Positions 16,189 to 24,657 of a stretch of 64,000 bases of DNA are shown here, in pieces. This stretch comes from Afipia birgiae 34632 (GTDB taxonomy: Bacteria; Pseudomonadota; Alphaproteobacteria; Rhizobiales; Xanthobacteraceae). The position numbers and the translations under genes are program-made. The stretch's first letter is position 1. Each line of letters begins with the position of its first letter. Under the pieces are notes generated by a model. That model was given only the letters and a program-made list of their open reading frames with translations, was not told the origin of the DNA and searched no databases. The stretch is taken from contig NZ_HG326652.1 of NCBI RefSeq assembly GCF_000308295.2, positions 1,904,322 through 1,968,321 on the forward strand, read 5' to 3'.

Positions 16189-17193
16189 ATGACGACACTC
16201 CCGATGTTTCACGGCTTCGATGGCCTGATGACTCTGTCCCGGCGCGAGGGCGTCGATATTCGCCCGACGCTGCTCCGCGTGCTGACGGACCTCTATGTCC
16301 AGACCGCCGACCATACCCGGGATGAGGAGCGGCAGTTCGCCGAACTGGCCTCGCGCCTGATCGACGAGGTGGACGATGCTACGCGCGCCGCCGTGCGGGC
16401 GCGGCTTGCCATCTACCCGAACACCCCGCACGAAATTGCGTGGAAGCTGCAACTGAGGCCTCATCTGGCAGAGAAACGCGCGCCTGTTTCGCGACACGAT
16501 CGGCCGCGGCTTGAAGAAACTTTCGAGCTCGATCCTGCAGCGGATCTGGAGATCGTGTCGGAGCCTGAAGTGTCGGTCGCTCCTGCGATGACGCCCGCGC
16601 CGACGATGTCGATGCAGCCGGACGATGCGGCGCAGTTGATTGAGATGTTTCTGGCCGCCGATAAAAGTCACCGTGCTCAGATATTGCACGGCCTGACGGA
16701 TACACCGCTGAAACCATCGACACCGGTCGATCCCCGCCGCGCGGCCCGCGCGGTTACAGCGCTGGAGCAGGCGGCACTGGCGGCCGATGCCTCAGGCTTT
16801 ACGGCCGAACTCGCCGATGCCCTGATCCTGACATCCCGGGTCGCGGCCCAGATCGTCAACGAACCGGGCGGTGAACCGCTGGCCTGCGCGCTCAAGGCGC
16901 TCGGCATGCCGGGCGAATCTTATCAACGCGTGCTGCTGTTCCTGAATCCGTCGCTCGGCGCATCGGTGATGGACGTCTACCGGCTGGCGCGCCTTTACGA
17001 AGTGGTCGAGTTGCGCACTGCGCTGATCATGCTTGCCGCGTGGCGCGGCGCGGCACTGGCCGCTACGCGGGCGAAATATCGCCCTACGCTCTATGACGAT
17101 GAGCGCCAGCGCGCCCGTTCAGCGCCGCCGCAATCGCGTCCCGCGGTTCCGCCTGGGACGCACGTCACAACACGCAACACATCGCGCGGTTAG
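16189..17193 (+). CDS. DUF2336-domain protein
   Basis: A 334-aa soluble protein of helical repeats. The N-terminal third (GFDGLMTLSRREGVDIRPTL, LTDLYVQTADHTRDEERQFA, LIDEVDDATRAAVRARLA) matches the DUF2336 start. A Pro/Ala linker (about 105-145) leads to a second helical domain. The family is alphaproteobacterial with no assigned biochemical role. A CtrA-type box precedes it. The stop overlaps by 4 bp the stop of the convergent DUF1491 gene. A second member lies at 52518. Confidence 0.82.
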   Translation: MTTLPMFHGFDGLMTLSRREGVDIRPTLLRVLTDLYVQTADHTRDEERQFAELASRLIDEVDDATRAAVRARLAIYPNTPHEIAWKLQLRPHLAEKRAPVSRHDRPRLEETFELDPAADLEIVSEPEVSVAPAMTPAPTMSMQPDDAAQLIEMFLAADKSHRAQILHGLTDTPLKPSTPVDPRRAARAVTALEQAALAADASGFTAELADALILTSRVAAQIVNEPGGEPLACALKALGMPGESYQRVLLFLNPSLGASVMDVYRLARLYEVVELRTALIMLAAWRGAALAATRAKYRPTLYDDERQRARSAPPQSRPAVPPGTHVTTRNTSRG

Positions 17194-17540
17194 ACTTTCT
17201 TCGCCAGATCGAGGAAGTGGCGCCCTTCCCTGTCCTCGACTTCGACAATCCACACATCCGGATCGAAACCGATTTCCTTTGCGAGGCGCGCTTCGATAGC
17301 AGTTTCATCCACCGCTTGCGGCGGCGACTGGATGAAAACGCGCTCGACGGGACGGCTGTCATCGTAGGAGGTTTGCGGCGCCGGAACGAACAGCATCGCC
17401 GTGCCGTCCATCAGAGCCACTTTCACGAATACCGCGCCCGCCTCTTCCGCGCCGCGACGCCGGACCGCGCCGAACATGCCGGCGCTCTGGCATCGCCGCA
17501 GATAACCCGCGACCCAGATGGATGATTTCAGGCGAGACAT
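17190..17540 (-). CDS. DUF1491-family protein
   Basis: A 116-aa protein matching the family pattern: RLKSSIWVAGYLRRCQ at the N-terminus, VRRRGAEEAGAVFVKV, then DVWIVEVEDREGRHFLDLA at the end. Small cytosolic alphaproteobacterial family, function unknown. The ATG at 17540 places the conserved LKSSIWVA at residue 4 as in relatives; the open frame further upstream is not conserved in pattern. Convergent with the DUF2336 gene, overlapping stops. Confidence 0.8.
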   Translation of the reverse strand: MSRLKSSIWVAGYLRRCQSAGMFGAVRRRGAEEAGAVFVKVALMDGTAMLFVPAPQTSYDDSRPVERVFIQSPPQAVDETAIEARLAKEIGFDPDVWIVEVEDREGRHFLDLAKKV

Positions 17541-17640
17541 GGATCTGAACCGATCGGGCGAATGGAAAGACAGGGAGGTGCTACCATAGTCAGAGCCGAC
17601 GATGGTAGCAGCCCATCTATCCAATGACGGTAGAGGCCGG

Positions 17641-18273
17641 TTACTCGATCGGCCGGCCAGTCAGAACCGTCAGATCCCGGATCAGGCGATCGGACAACTG
17701 GCCCGTGACCGGCATCTTGCGATCGCGCTCGAATTTCTGGATCGCTGCCTGTGTATCCGTTCCGATAACGCCGGTCGGCTTGAGCTGGCCGTAGCCATAC
17801 TCGGTCAGCGCACGCTGGACCGCAGCAATCCGCCGGGTTGAAACAATCAGATCACCGACCGGATCGCTCTTTGCCGCGTGAACGGCCGCCGGGGGGCGCG
17901 GTGTAGCTGGTGCTGCGACCGGCTTCGCAGGAGCCGTCGCTGCCGATTCCAGAGGCTTGTCGATGACACGTGCCTCGGCTTCAGGTGGCCGGACTCGCGG
18001 CAACGGCGCCGGCGACGGCGCAAGCGCCGACAGCGACGATACGGCAGCCGTGCTGAACATCGGCGACGGATGGCGCCCTGCCTGCAGGAACATCGCATTG
18101 GTGACGATGGCGATAACAGCCGCGAGTGCCGCGCTTGCCGCCAGTGTGTCCTTCGGGCTGTGCAGCAGGACGCGCAGGATCAGGCCACGCTCCGGCTCGG
18201 CCTCAACTGCAACCGCCGCCGCACGTCGTCGGCGGCGGGGTTTCTCGTCATCGTCTGCGATCTGTTTAGGCAC
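17641..18273 (-). CDS. Membrane-anchored peptidoglycan-binding (PGB_1) protein
   Basis: A 210-aa protein: basic cytosolic N-terminus (KPRRRRRAAA), one membrane span (about 43-62), a Pro/Ala-rich periplasmic linker (80-140), and a C-terminal PG-binding_1 repeat (IAAVQRALTEYGYGQLKPTG, GTDTQAAIQKFERDRKMPVTG). It probably tethers to cell wall. Its start overlaps the histidine kinase stop by 8 bp, so the two are co-translated, hinting that the kinase and this wall-binding protein act together. Confidence 0.82.
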   Translation of the reverse strand: MPKQIADDDEKPRRRRRAAAVAVEAEPERGLILRVLLHSPKDTLAASAALAAVIAIVTNAMFLQAGRHPSPMFSTAAVSSLSALAPSPAPLPRVRPPEAEARVIDKPLESAATAPAKPVAAPATPRPPAAVHAAKSDPVGDLIVSTRRIAAVQRALTEYGYGQLKPTGVIGTDTQAAIQKFERDRKMPVTGQLSDRLIRDLTVLTGRPIE

Positions 18274-20095
18274 TTTTCTTCACCTGATAATCTTGAGGTT
18301 CGGCGCGCTGCGGCGCGAGGGTGGCGATATTGCTTGGTTTCTCAATCGGCGGCGTAAAGACCATCGGCAATGCAACGGTCACGGTCGTGCCGACATCGAT
18401 CTGGCTTTGCACCGTCATCTCGCCGCCATGCATGGCGACAAGGCTCTTGACGATGGAGAGCCCAAGGCCGGTGCCTTCGTGGCGGCGCTGATAGGTCTTT
18501 CCAGCCTGGAAGAACGGGTCGCCGATCCGCTTCAGGTCCTCCGCGCCGATACCCACACCGCTGTCAATTACGCGCACCAGCAGGCGCGATCCTTCCACGC
18601 CTGCGGTGACGGTGACGGTGCCGCCGCGCTCCGAGAACTTGATCGCATTGGACAGCAAATTCAGAATCATCTGTTTGAAGGCACGCGGATCACCGGTGAT
18701 CTGCGGCAAGTCCGCCGGTGCGCGGGTGACGATATCGATCCCGTTTTCACGCGCTTTCAGAACCATCAGATTGCAGCATCCGATCAGGGATTCGCGCGGC
18801 GCAAACAGTTCGGGAAGAATCTCGAAATTTCCGCTTTCCATCTTCGACATATCAAGAATGCCGTTGACGACCGACAGCAGGTGCAGGCCGGATTCGTTGA
18901 TCAGCTGCGCATATTCCTGCCGGCGCGTCGCATCGATCATCATCTCCTTCTCGCGAACGATCATTTCAGAGAACCCGATAATGGCGTTCAGCGGCGTCCG
19001 CAGTTCGTGGCTCATCGTGGCGAGGAAGCGCGACTTGGATGCACCCGCGCGCTCAGCTTCCATATGCGCCATCTCCAGCGCCTGTTCCTGGAGCTTGCGC
19101 TCGGTGACGTCGCGCATCACCGCGACAACGTCAACACCTGGACCGGCGAGCGACCGTGATGTCGCATCGATCGGCCGGCATCGCATTTCGATCCAGACGA
19201 AGTCGGCAGCTGGCGTGCGATCATGATCAGAGTCACGTGCGGAATCGCGTTTTACACGGAATTCGACGCTACGCTCGTCGCCGCTGCGGGCAGCCTCCGA
19301 GAGAGCGGTCAGATAGGCCGGACGATCTGCGACATGAACGCGGTCAAACAACCCGTGCTCCAGCAGCAGCGCCGCCGGTGTTCCGAGCAAGGCTTCCGCA
19401 GCAGGCGAAATGAACCGGATCGCGCCGTTGCGGCTGTGCCGGGAAATCACGTCGCTGATGTTGTGCGCGAGAAGGCGGTAACGCTCCTCTTCGACCATCA
19501 GCAGCTTCCTGCTCATCTGCGCCAGCGATTCGGCGCTGAATGCCAGCGCCGACGCATAGATCGTCGCTGTGGCAATACCGAGCGCATCGAACAGCGAGCT
19601 GTATGATGCAGGAACCAGCGATACCGGCAAGGCGCCAAAGGCATCGATCATGACGAGCCCAAGCGCACAGCCAAGCGCCAGCGCGACGGCGAAAACGACT
19701 GCACGCCGCGAGGCCGACAGTGCCGCATCGAGCGGAACGGCCACGAGCCAGATCGCGGCGAACGACGAAATTCCTCCCGTGTTAATGCAAACCGCCATGA
19801 CTACTGCGGCCAGCGCGGTCGACGACAGGATGTGCGCGCGCTCATAATGACCTGTGCGCGACAGATAGTATGAGACGAGGATCGGCGCGATCAGCCATGC
19901 AAACACCATGACCTCGACTTCTTGCGGCGCTCCGCGAACAGCGAGATAAAGCGGAAGCGAAGCAAGCGCGGCAAGGCCGCCCAGCAGCCGCGGCCCGATG
20001 AAGGCGCGGTGGCGGGCTTTCGTCATCAAGTCCCGCCGCGCTGACGGATGCAGCAGCGAGTCCAGATGGTCGCGTATGATGCCGGACAATCTCAC
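18266..20095 (-). CDS. Membrane PAS sensor histidine kinase (DivJ-like)
   Basis: A 609-aa kinase: multispan N-terminal domain (about 35-190, six hydrophobic segments), PAS domain (about 205-330), HisKA with phospho-accepting H363 in ATMSHELRTPLNAIIGF, and HATPase with N box LSNAIKF, DSGVGI and GTGLGLSI. No receiver. The layout (multispan, PAS, HisKA with this H-box) resembles DivJ/PdhS cell-cycle kinases of Caulobacter and rhizobia, but orthology is not proven. A degenerate CtrA-like site (TTAA-N7-CTAA, near 20174-20188) lies upstream. Its stop overlaps the peptidoglycan-binding protein gene. Confidence 0.85.
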   Translation of the reverse strand: MRLSGIIRDHLDSLLHPSARRDLMTKARHRAFIGPRLLGGLAALASLPLYLAVRGAPQEVEVMVFAWLIAPILVSYYLSRTGHYERAHILSSTALAAVVMAVCINTGGISSFAAIWLVAVPLDAALSASRRAVVFAVALALGCALGLVMIDAFGALPVSLVPASYSSLFDALGIATATIYASALAFSAESLAQMSRKLLMVEEERYRLLAHNISDVISRHSRNGAIRFISPAAEALLGTPAALLLEHGLFDRVHVADRPAYLTALSEAARSGDERSVEFRVKRDSARDSDHDRTPAADFVWIEMRCRPIDATSRSLAGPGVDVVAVMRDVTERKLQEQALEMAHMEAERAGASKSRFLATMSHELRTPLNAIIGFSEMIVREKEMMIDATRRQEYAQLINESGLHLLSVVNGILDMSKMESGNFEILPELFAPRESLIGCCNLMVLKARENGIDIVTRAPADLPQITGDPRAFKQMILNLLSNAIKFSERGGTVTVTAGVEGSRLLVRVIDSGVGIGAEDLKRIGDPFFQAGKTYQRRHEGTGLGLSIVKSLVAMHGGEMTVQSQIDVGTTVTVALPMVFTPPIEKPSNIATLAPQRAEPQDYQVKKSA

Positions 20096-20545
20096 GTTGT
20101 TCTCACCGCTCGGCCGGTCGTCGAATCGACTGCCGGAACGCCCCCGTTTTTCGTTTGGCCAATGGTGTCAGAGTGAACTTAAGCGAACGCTAAGGCGCGC
20201 GGCCGATTGCGAGTTACGTCAGCCGGATGCGGCTTTTCGCGCGAAATCAGCGATTTCATTCGGCGGGAATGGTGAACGCAAAGTTTCCGTCCCGCAGCCT
20301 TATGGTTTCGAAATCGTGCATGGCGAATGGGCAGCTCGAAGGCAGCCTCACATCATTCAAAGCGAAATTGCTTCTTATCAATTGAAAATTTACGCCAAAT
20401 CAAACCATTCAAATTTTACACAGCACACGAACCCCGGATTTATCCGCGTCTGATACGACGGATGATGATTGCGAGATCAATCGCAACGGGGCGGAGCGCT
20501 TCAGCGTGATGAAGCAACTCCGTGAAGCGATCGACGGGGTGTGTG
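20096..20545. other. Intergenic region between divergent kinase and DUF5330 genes
   Basis: 450 bases without a convincing gene. The only motif is the partial CtrA-like TTAA-N7-CTAA near 20174. The part from 20350 to 20430 is AT-rich and may contain the DUF5330 promoter, but no clear -35/-10 pair was seen. Confidence 0.4.
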
Positions 20546-21019
20546 ATGTTCTTCCTTCTTCGCATGGCGTTCTGGCTGGGGCTGGTGCTTGTGCTGCTGC
20601 CGACCGACAAGTCGTCCGATCCTGACAAGGGTCCGCAGATCGGCGCATCGGAAGCCATCTCAGCCGCCACCGCAGCAGTCTCCGACATGAGCCAGTTCTG
20701 CAACCGCCAGCCGGCGGCATGCACGGTGGGCGGACAGGCTGCGACCGTGATCGGCGAACGCGCCCAGTCCGGCGCCAAGAAGGTTTATCAGTTCATCACG
20801 GACAAGGCCGAGAAGAACGAAAAGAACGACAAGAAAGCGCCTGAGCCCACCGAGAAGGCCAACAAGAAGGCGCCGGATCATACCGGATCGATCAGCATGC
20901 CGGATGACCGTGACCCTGACGAATCCCAGACCGTCGCGATTGTGCATCAGACATTGACTGAGGACGATCTCGCCATCGATTGGCGGCCACCGGCCTTCGG
21001 GACGACAACGGGCCCATAG
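20546..21019 (+). CDS. DUF5330-family protein
   Basis: A 157-aa protein starting MFFLLRMAFWLGLVLVLLP, the characteristic N-terminal membrane segment of this Rhizobiales family, followed by SAATAAVSDMSQFCNRQPAACTVG with two conserved Cys, then a Lys/Glu-rich low-complexity linker (about 90-120). The tail contains DLAIDWRPP. The start at 20546 follows the family pattern rather than the longer frame from 20522. Periplasmic, function unknown. Confidence 0.78.
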   Translation: MFFLLRMAFWLGLVLVLLPTDKSSDPDKGPQIGASEAISAATAAVSDMSQFCNRQPAACTVGGQAATVIGERAQSGAKKVYQFITDKAEKNEKNDKKAPEPTEKANKKAPDHTGSISMPDDRDPDESQTVAIVHQTLTEDDLAIDWRPPAFGTTTGP

Positions 21020-21148
21020 AACCCCGAAATCCGTAATATTCGGGTCGAAAAGGCCGGGAACTTATGGCTATCGACCCTCTGCGATCTCATATAAGGCTCG
21101 TGCCAAGATCTTTGGCGCAAGACATTTGACACGAGTTCGCGGGCTGCC

Positions 21149-21574
21149 ATGACCATCGACGAGATCAGGGATAATTTCGAGCTGCTCGACGAGTGGGACG
21201 ATCGGTACCGCTATGTGATCGAGCTTGGCCGCACGCTGGCCCCGATGTCCGATGCCGAGCATTCCGCCGAGAACAAGGTTCAAGGCTGCGCAAGCCAGGT
21301 CTGGCTGTCGCGCTCCATCGACCGTAGCGGCAGCGAGCCGGTCCTGAGTTTCAAGGGCGACAGCGACGCGCATATCGTGCGCGGGCTGATCGCAATCCTG
21401 CTGACCATCCAGTCGGGAAAGACGCCGCAGGGAATTCTGGACACTGATCCGATTGCCGTCTTCAACGAATTCGGGTTCCGCGAACACCTGACGCCGCAGC
21501 GCTCCAACGGCCTGCGGGCCATGGTCGAGCGTATCAAGAACGACGCCCGCGAAACGCTGGCTTCCGCCTCCTAA
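21149..21574 (+). CDS. sufE: SufE family sulfur-acceptor protein
   Basis: A 141-aa protein that accepts persulfide sulfur from the cysteine desulfurase SufS and stimulates Fe-S cluster assembly in the cytosol. Catalytic Cys47 sits in NKVQGCASQVWL; the N-terminus IRDNFELLDEWDDRYRYVIE and LRAMVERIK end are typical. Length matches the family. No other suf genes are adjacent here, so the main suf operon is elsewhere. Confidence 0.92.
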   Translation: MTIDEIRDNFELLDEWDDRYRYVIELGRTLAPMSDAEHSAENKVQGCASQVWLSRSIDRSGSEPVLSFKGDSDAHIVRGLIAILLTIQSGKTPQGILDTDPIAVFNEFGFREHLTPQRSNGLRAMVERIKNDARETLASAS

Positions 21575-21577
21575 ACC

Positions 21578-22201
21578 TCACGGCTTGAAATTCGCGTCGT
21601 CGGCAAGCCACGTCCTGATGGCCGCGCCGGTGCCGTTGGGATCGCTGCGCAGTCCGTAATGGCGGGCCAGCCGGTCGAGCGCCAGTTGCAGCACGACTTT
21701 CGCCGAACGTGACGGCCAGCCACGCTCGCGCTCCACATCCTCCAGACCGCGCAGGAAGCAGCAAACGTCGAGCAGCAGCCCGGAAAATTCGGGGCCGCAG
21801 GCTTCCAGCGCCAAACGCACGCGCTGGCGCGACGCGACGATCAGGTCCGTCATGTCACCGCCACCGCCGGCTCCGTGTGTTCGCCCGATGCCCGTCCAGC
21901 TCGACGTGATACGCGGCGACAGGTGTCCGCGCGTGAAGTCCGCACGCAGGCGTTCGCCGGCGATGAATTGATCCGGTCCGATCATCGCGCGGCCATCGCG
22001 ACCCTTGCGGCGCGCCAGCCATCCCAGCGGGCTTTCGCTGTCGTTAACGAGGACCTGCGTCACGCCGGTCTCCGTCATGAGATCGCGCACCGACAGATCG
22101 AGATGTTGCGCGCGGAATGCGCCGACCTCATCGCCGGAAACTCGCGCCGTTTGCTGGCGAATCTTGCCTGGGCCCGACGGGCGGCCTTGCTGTCGCTTCA
22201 T
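21578..22201 (-). CDS. DUF6456-domain protein
   Basis: A 207-aa protein whose C-terminal half (GPEFSGLLLDVCCFLRGLED, RSAKVVLQLALDRLARHYGL) matches the DUF6456 family of alphaproteobacteria. The middle has ESPLGWLARRKGRDG and FIAGERLRADF. It starts at ATG 22201, overlapping (ATGA) the stop of the DnaA-domain-IV gene, so the pair is coupled. Its 3' end lies 3 bp from the convergent sufE stop. Function unknown; the partner suggests a link to DNA binding or replication. Confidence 0.78.
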   Translation of the reverse strand: MKRQQGRPSGPGKIRQQTARVSGDEVGAFRAQHLDLSVRDLMTETGVTQVLVNDSESPLGWLARRKGRDGRAMIGPDQFIAGERLRADFTRGHLSPRITSSWTGIGRTHGAGGGGDMTDLIVASRQRVRLALEACGPEFSGLLLDVCCFLRGLEDVERERGWPSRSAKVVLQLALDRLARHYGLRSDPNGTGAAIRTWLADDANFKP

Positions 22202-22578
22202 CGGCCGTCTCCACCGGTCGCCACCCGGCGGCAGATCAAGTCGAGCGTGGCGACACGGCAGTCGAACCGGATGTCGTCGCGGGCATCCTCCACGACGCGG
22301 CATGCATGGGCGATGGTGGTGCGGTCGCGTCCGAAGGCGTGTCCAATGATCTCGAAACTGAGCCCAAAGCCAGTATGGGCGAGATACATCGCGATCTGCC
22401 GCGCATGAGCCGCGGGCTGCGATCCGCGCAGCCCTGTTTCAAGCGCGGCAGCGGCGAGGCCAAAGTCGGCAGCAACGCAGGCGGCCACCAAACGGCAAAT
22501 GCCGCTCGGGTGGAGTTCAACGGAACTGGAGGATTGCGGCGGGGGAAAACCGAAAATGGTCGATCGGACTTCAAGCAT
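22198..22578 (-). CDS. Stand-alone DnaA domain-IV-like DNA-binding protein
   Basis: A 126-aa protein whose C-terminal part resembles the DnaA-box-binding helix-turn-helix of DnaA: ARQIAMYLAHTGFGLSFEII, then GHAFGRDRTTIAHACRVVED (DnaA signature ...GRDHTTVxHA). It lacks the AAA+ ATPase and the DnaB-loading domains, so it cannot initiate replication itself; it could compete for DnaA boxes or regulate transcription. GAGG lies 5 bases before the ATG at 22578. Operon with the DUF6456 gene. Confidence 0.82.
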   Translation of the reverse strand: MLEVRSTIFGFPPPQSSSSVELHPSGICRLVAACVAADFGLAAAALETGLRGSQPAAHARQIAMYLAHTGFGLSFEIIGHAFGRDRTTIAHACRVVEDARDDIRFDCRVATLDLICRRVATGGDGR

Positions 22579-22601
22579 CGGAACCTCACTAGGATCCCCC
22601 C

Positions 22602-22641
22602 AAAAAAAAGAGGTGATCCCGGCTTGACTCCGGGGATCACC
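22602..22641 (-). terminator. Rho-independent terminator of the MucR gene
   Basis: Stem GGTGATCCC (22612-22620) / GGGATCACC (22633-22641). On the minus strand it is followed by TC and eight T residues (complement of 22602-22609). It separates mucR from the DnaA-domain-IV/DUF6456 operon. Confidence 0.85.
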
Positions 22642-22724
22642 GCAATGTGGAATTATTCCTAAGCCGCGGCAAGCCCGTTACCGTCAGGCCCGCCTTCTTC
22701 CAGGCCCGCTGTCCGAGCCCGGGA

Positions 22725-23138
22725 TTACTTTCGACGTCGGCGCTGCTGGCCGAGACCCATTTTTTTGGCGAGCTGCGAACGGGCCACGGCATAGTTTGGG
22801 GCCACCATAGGATAGTCCGCCGGCAGGCCCCATTTCTCGCGGTATTGCTCCGGGCTCATGTTGTACTGGGAGCGGAGGTGCCGTTTCAGCGACTTGAAGC
22901 GCTTTCCGTCCTCCAGACACACGAGGTAATCGGACGTCATCGATTTTTTGATGGAGACTGCGGGCTTGGCTGGCTCGGCCGCGGCTTCGGTGCCGCCGGT
23001 TGAGACCCGTACAAGCGCTGCATGAATCTGGCTGATAAGGGCCGGGATTTCCGCAGCGGTGGTCGCGTTGTTACTGACATAGGCAGAAACAATCGACGCG
23101 GTCAGGTCGACGAATCCCTTGGGGGCGGTCTCGCTCAT
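22725..23138 (-). CDS. MucR/Ros-family transcriptional regulator
   Basis: A 137-aa H-NS-like repressor of the Ros/MucR family, which in rhizobia and Brucella controls exopolysaccharide, motility and virulence genes by binding AT-rich DNA. The N-terminal helical part is for oligomerisation. The DNA-binding part runs YLVCLEDGKRFKSLKRHLRS...MSPEQYREKWGL. Of the four Ros zinc ligands only Cys74 and His87 remain; Asp77 replaces the second Cys, and Gln91-Tyr92 replace the final His pair. Start ATG 23138 (MSETAPKG) is family-typical; a frame from 23159 is less so. Its own terminator follows. Confidence 0.9.
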   Translation of the reverse strand: MSETAPKGFVDLTASIVSAYVSNNATTAAEIPALISQIHAALVRVSTGGTEAAAEPAKPAVSIKKSMTSDYLVCLEDGKRFKSLKRHLRSQYNMSPEQYREKWGLPADYPMVAPNYAVARSQLAKKMGLGQQRRRRK

Positions 23139-23330
23139 GGTGATGTCTTTCAGACGCAATCGGATGTGCAGTTAAAAACGAGCTGGCTCAAGCAAACAGG
23201 CGCCACGCGACGGCTTCGACGTCGTCTATACTTGGTGAGTATGGAAGAGATGCCGTCGGCCTGACAAGAAAAACTGGAATACTTTGGCGCTTTATTTGGT
23301 GCGCCGCAGTCCGCGCCCCGGCCTCAGTGA

Positions 23331-24341
23331 CTAGCTGCGCTGGTCAAGATGCGCTCGCAATTCATCGATCGAGGCAAATCGCACCATGCCCTCGGGCAAC
23401 TGCGCTTCGATTGAGCCGTCAGAATACAGCGAATACGCCATTGAATCGACGACACCCGATTTGACGATCGTCACCGACGACGCATCGGCGCGCCTTGGCA
23501 GTTGAAATCGCTCGCGGACAGGTTCAGGCGTCTCCTCCTCATCAGCGGCGGCTGGCGGCGGTGCAGCCCGCCCGTTTTGAAACGAGGAACCTTGAAACGA
23601 GGGTGAGTCCTGCCGCGCTCTGCTGGACGGCGGCCATGCGTTGGCGAAGGGATCAGGTGCATTGGCGTCAGCGTCGCCGCGCTGAAGATCCTCTGTGGAG
23701 GACCGATGCGGGATTTCATCCGGCGGCGGATCGCGCGGCGGCAGTTCGCGGCTCTTGTCTCGCCGGGACGACGAAAACATGATGTTGCGCCGCTGGCGCG
23801 GCGCCGGTTCGGCAGGCGGCTCGAACGGTTCGGCGGACAGCGCCGGATTGCGGTTGCGGGTGACCGGATGTTCATCCCACGCAGCCGGTTCTGCTGGGCT
23901 GCGCCGATCGTGAGCATCGTCTGTTGCGAAATCGTCCCGGTCCGGGGTCTCGTCGGGCGGCTGGTCGCGGGTGAACAATGTGTCTTCGTGGACTGGCCTT
24001 TCTCCACGGGCGGGCCTTGGGGGCACCTGACGAGGAACCGCCGGCAGTTCCGGCAGGGTTCGCGCCGGTCGAATTGCAGGGACCTCAGCCGCCGGCTCGC
24101 GTGGCAGCATGACTGGCGCAGGCACGCCGGTTTCCAAGCGCCGCGCAAGGTTTCTGAATTCCCGGCCAACGAAATACAGTCCAATCAGGACCAGCCCGGT
24201 GCAGGACACCACGGCCCCTGCCAGGATCATCGTGTTGCCGAAGCTGAATTCCTTGATCGGAATCCCGAAAACGACCGCGAGAAGGCCGATACACAAAACG
24301 ACCGTTCCGCCGATCAATAGCGCAATCATTACAAGCTCCAA
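23331..24341 (-). CDS. Hypothetical membrane protein with long disordered region
   Basis: A 336-aa protein: two N-terminal spans (about 4-28 and 36-58), a Pro/Arg/Glu/Asp-rich apparently disordered stretch (about 75-280), and a compact C-terminal segment VTIVKSGVVDSMAYSLYSDG...EGMVRFASIDELRAHL that looks conserved. Similar proteins are annotated in Bradyrhizobium relatives without function. Divergent from the glycosyltransferase gene; the shared upstream region holds a 16-bp palindrome. Confidence 0.7.
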   Translation of the reverse strand: MELVMIALLIGGTVVLCIGLLAVVFGIPIKEFSFGNTMILAGAVVSCTGLVLIGLYFVGREFRNLARRLETGVPAPVMLPREPAAEVPAIRPARTLPELPAVPRQVPPRPARGERPVHEDTLFTRDQPPDETPDRDDFATDDAHDRRSPAEPAAWDEHPVTRNRNPALSAEPFEPPAEPAPRQRRNIMFSSSRRDKSRELPPRDPPPDEIPHRSSTEDLQRGDADANAPDPFANAWPPSSRARQDSPSFQGSSFQNGRAAPPPAAADEEETPEPVRERFQLPRRADASSVTIVKSGVVDSMAYSLYSDGSIEAQLPEGMVRFASIDELRAHLDQRS

Positions 24342-24395
24342 ACCCGCGCCAGCGGACTCAACAGGTAGAGTTCCATAATAGTTTCAAGTCGGCGC

Positions 24396-24411
24396 ATTAC
24401 CAATTGGTAAT
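24396..24411. promoter_or_regulatory. 16-bp palindrome in a divergent promoter region
   Basis: ATTACCAATTGGTAAT is a perfect palindrome 55 bp before the start of the gene at 24341. The same intergenic stretch (24342-24657, no gene seen) holds a related half-site CACAATTGGCAATTACC at 24557-24573, nearer the glycosyltransferase. Repeated AATTGG/ACC halves suggest an operator for a dimeric regulator; which one is unknown. Confidence 0.45.
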
Positions 24412-24657
24412 TGAGCGCTCCTCGACGAAATACGCTTCCGTTGGTCAGGCACCGTTCAGATTCGCGAGCCTAATCTGCCCAGCGCGTGCGGCACTCGGAG
24501 CGTGGTTGTAACTTTACCCTGACTGCAATGTTGCATTGCAATTTTAGAAAATGCGCCACAATTGGCAATTACCTAAACACCGAACTGAGATACAAAGTTC
24601 CCGGGAAGCCTGCCCGGAAGATACGCAGGCGCGGGAACGCTGGGTCCAGTAGCTGAG

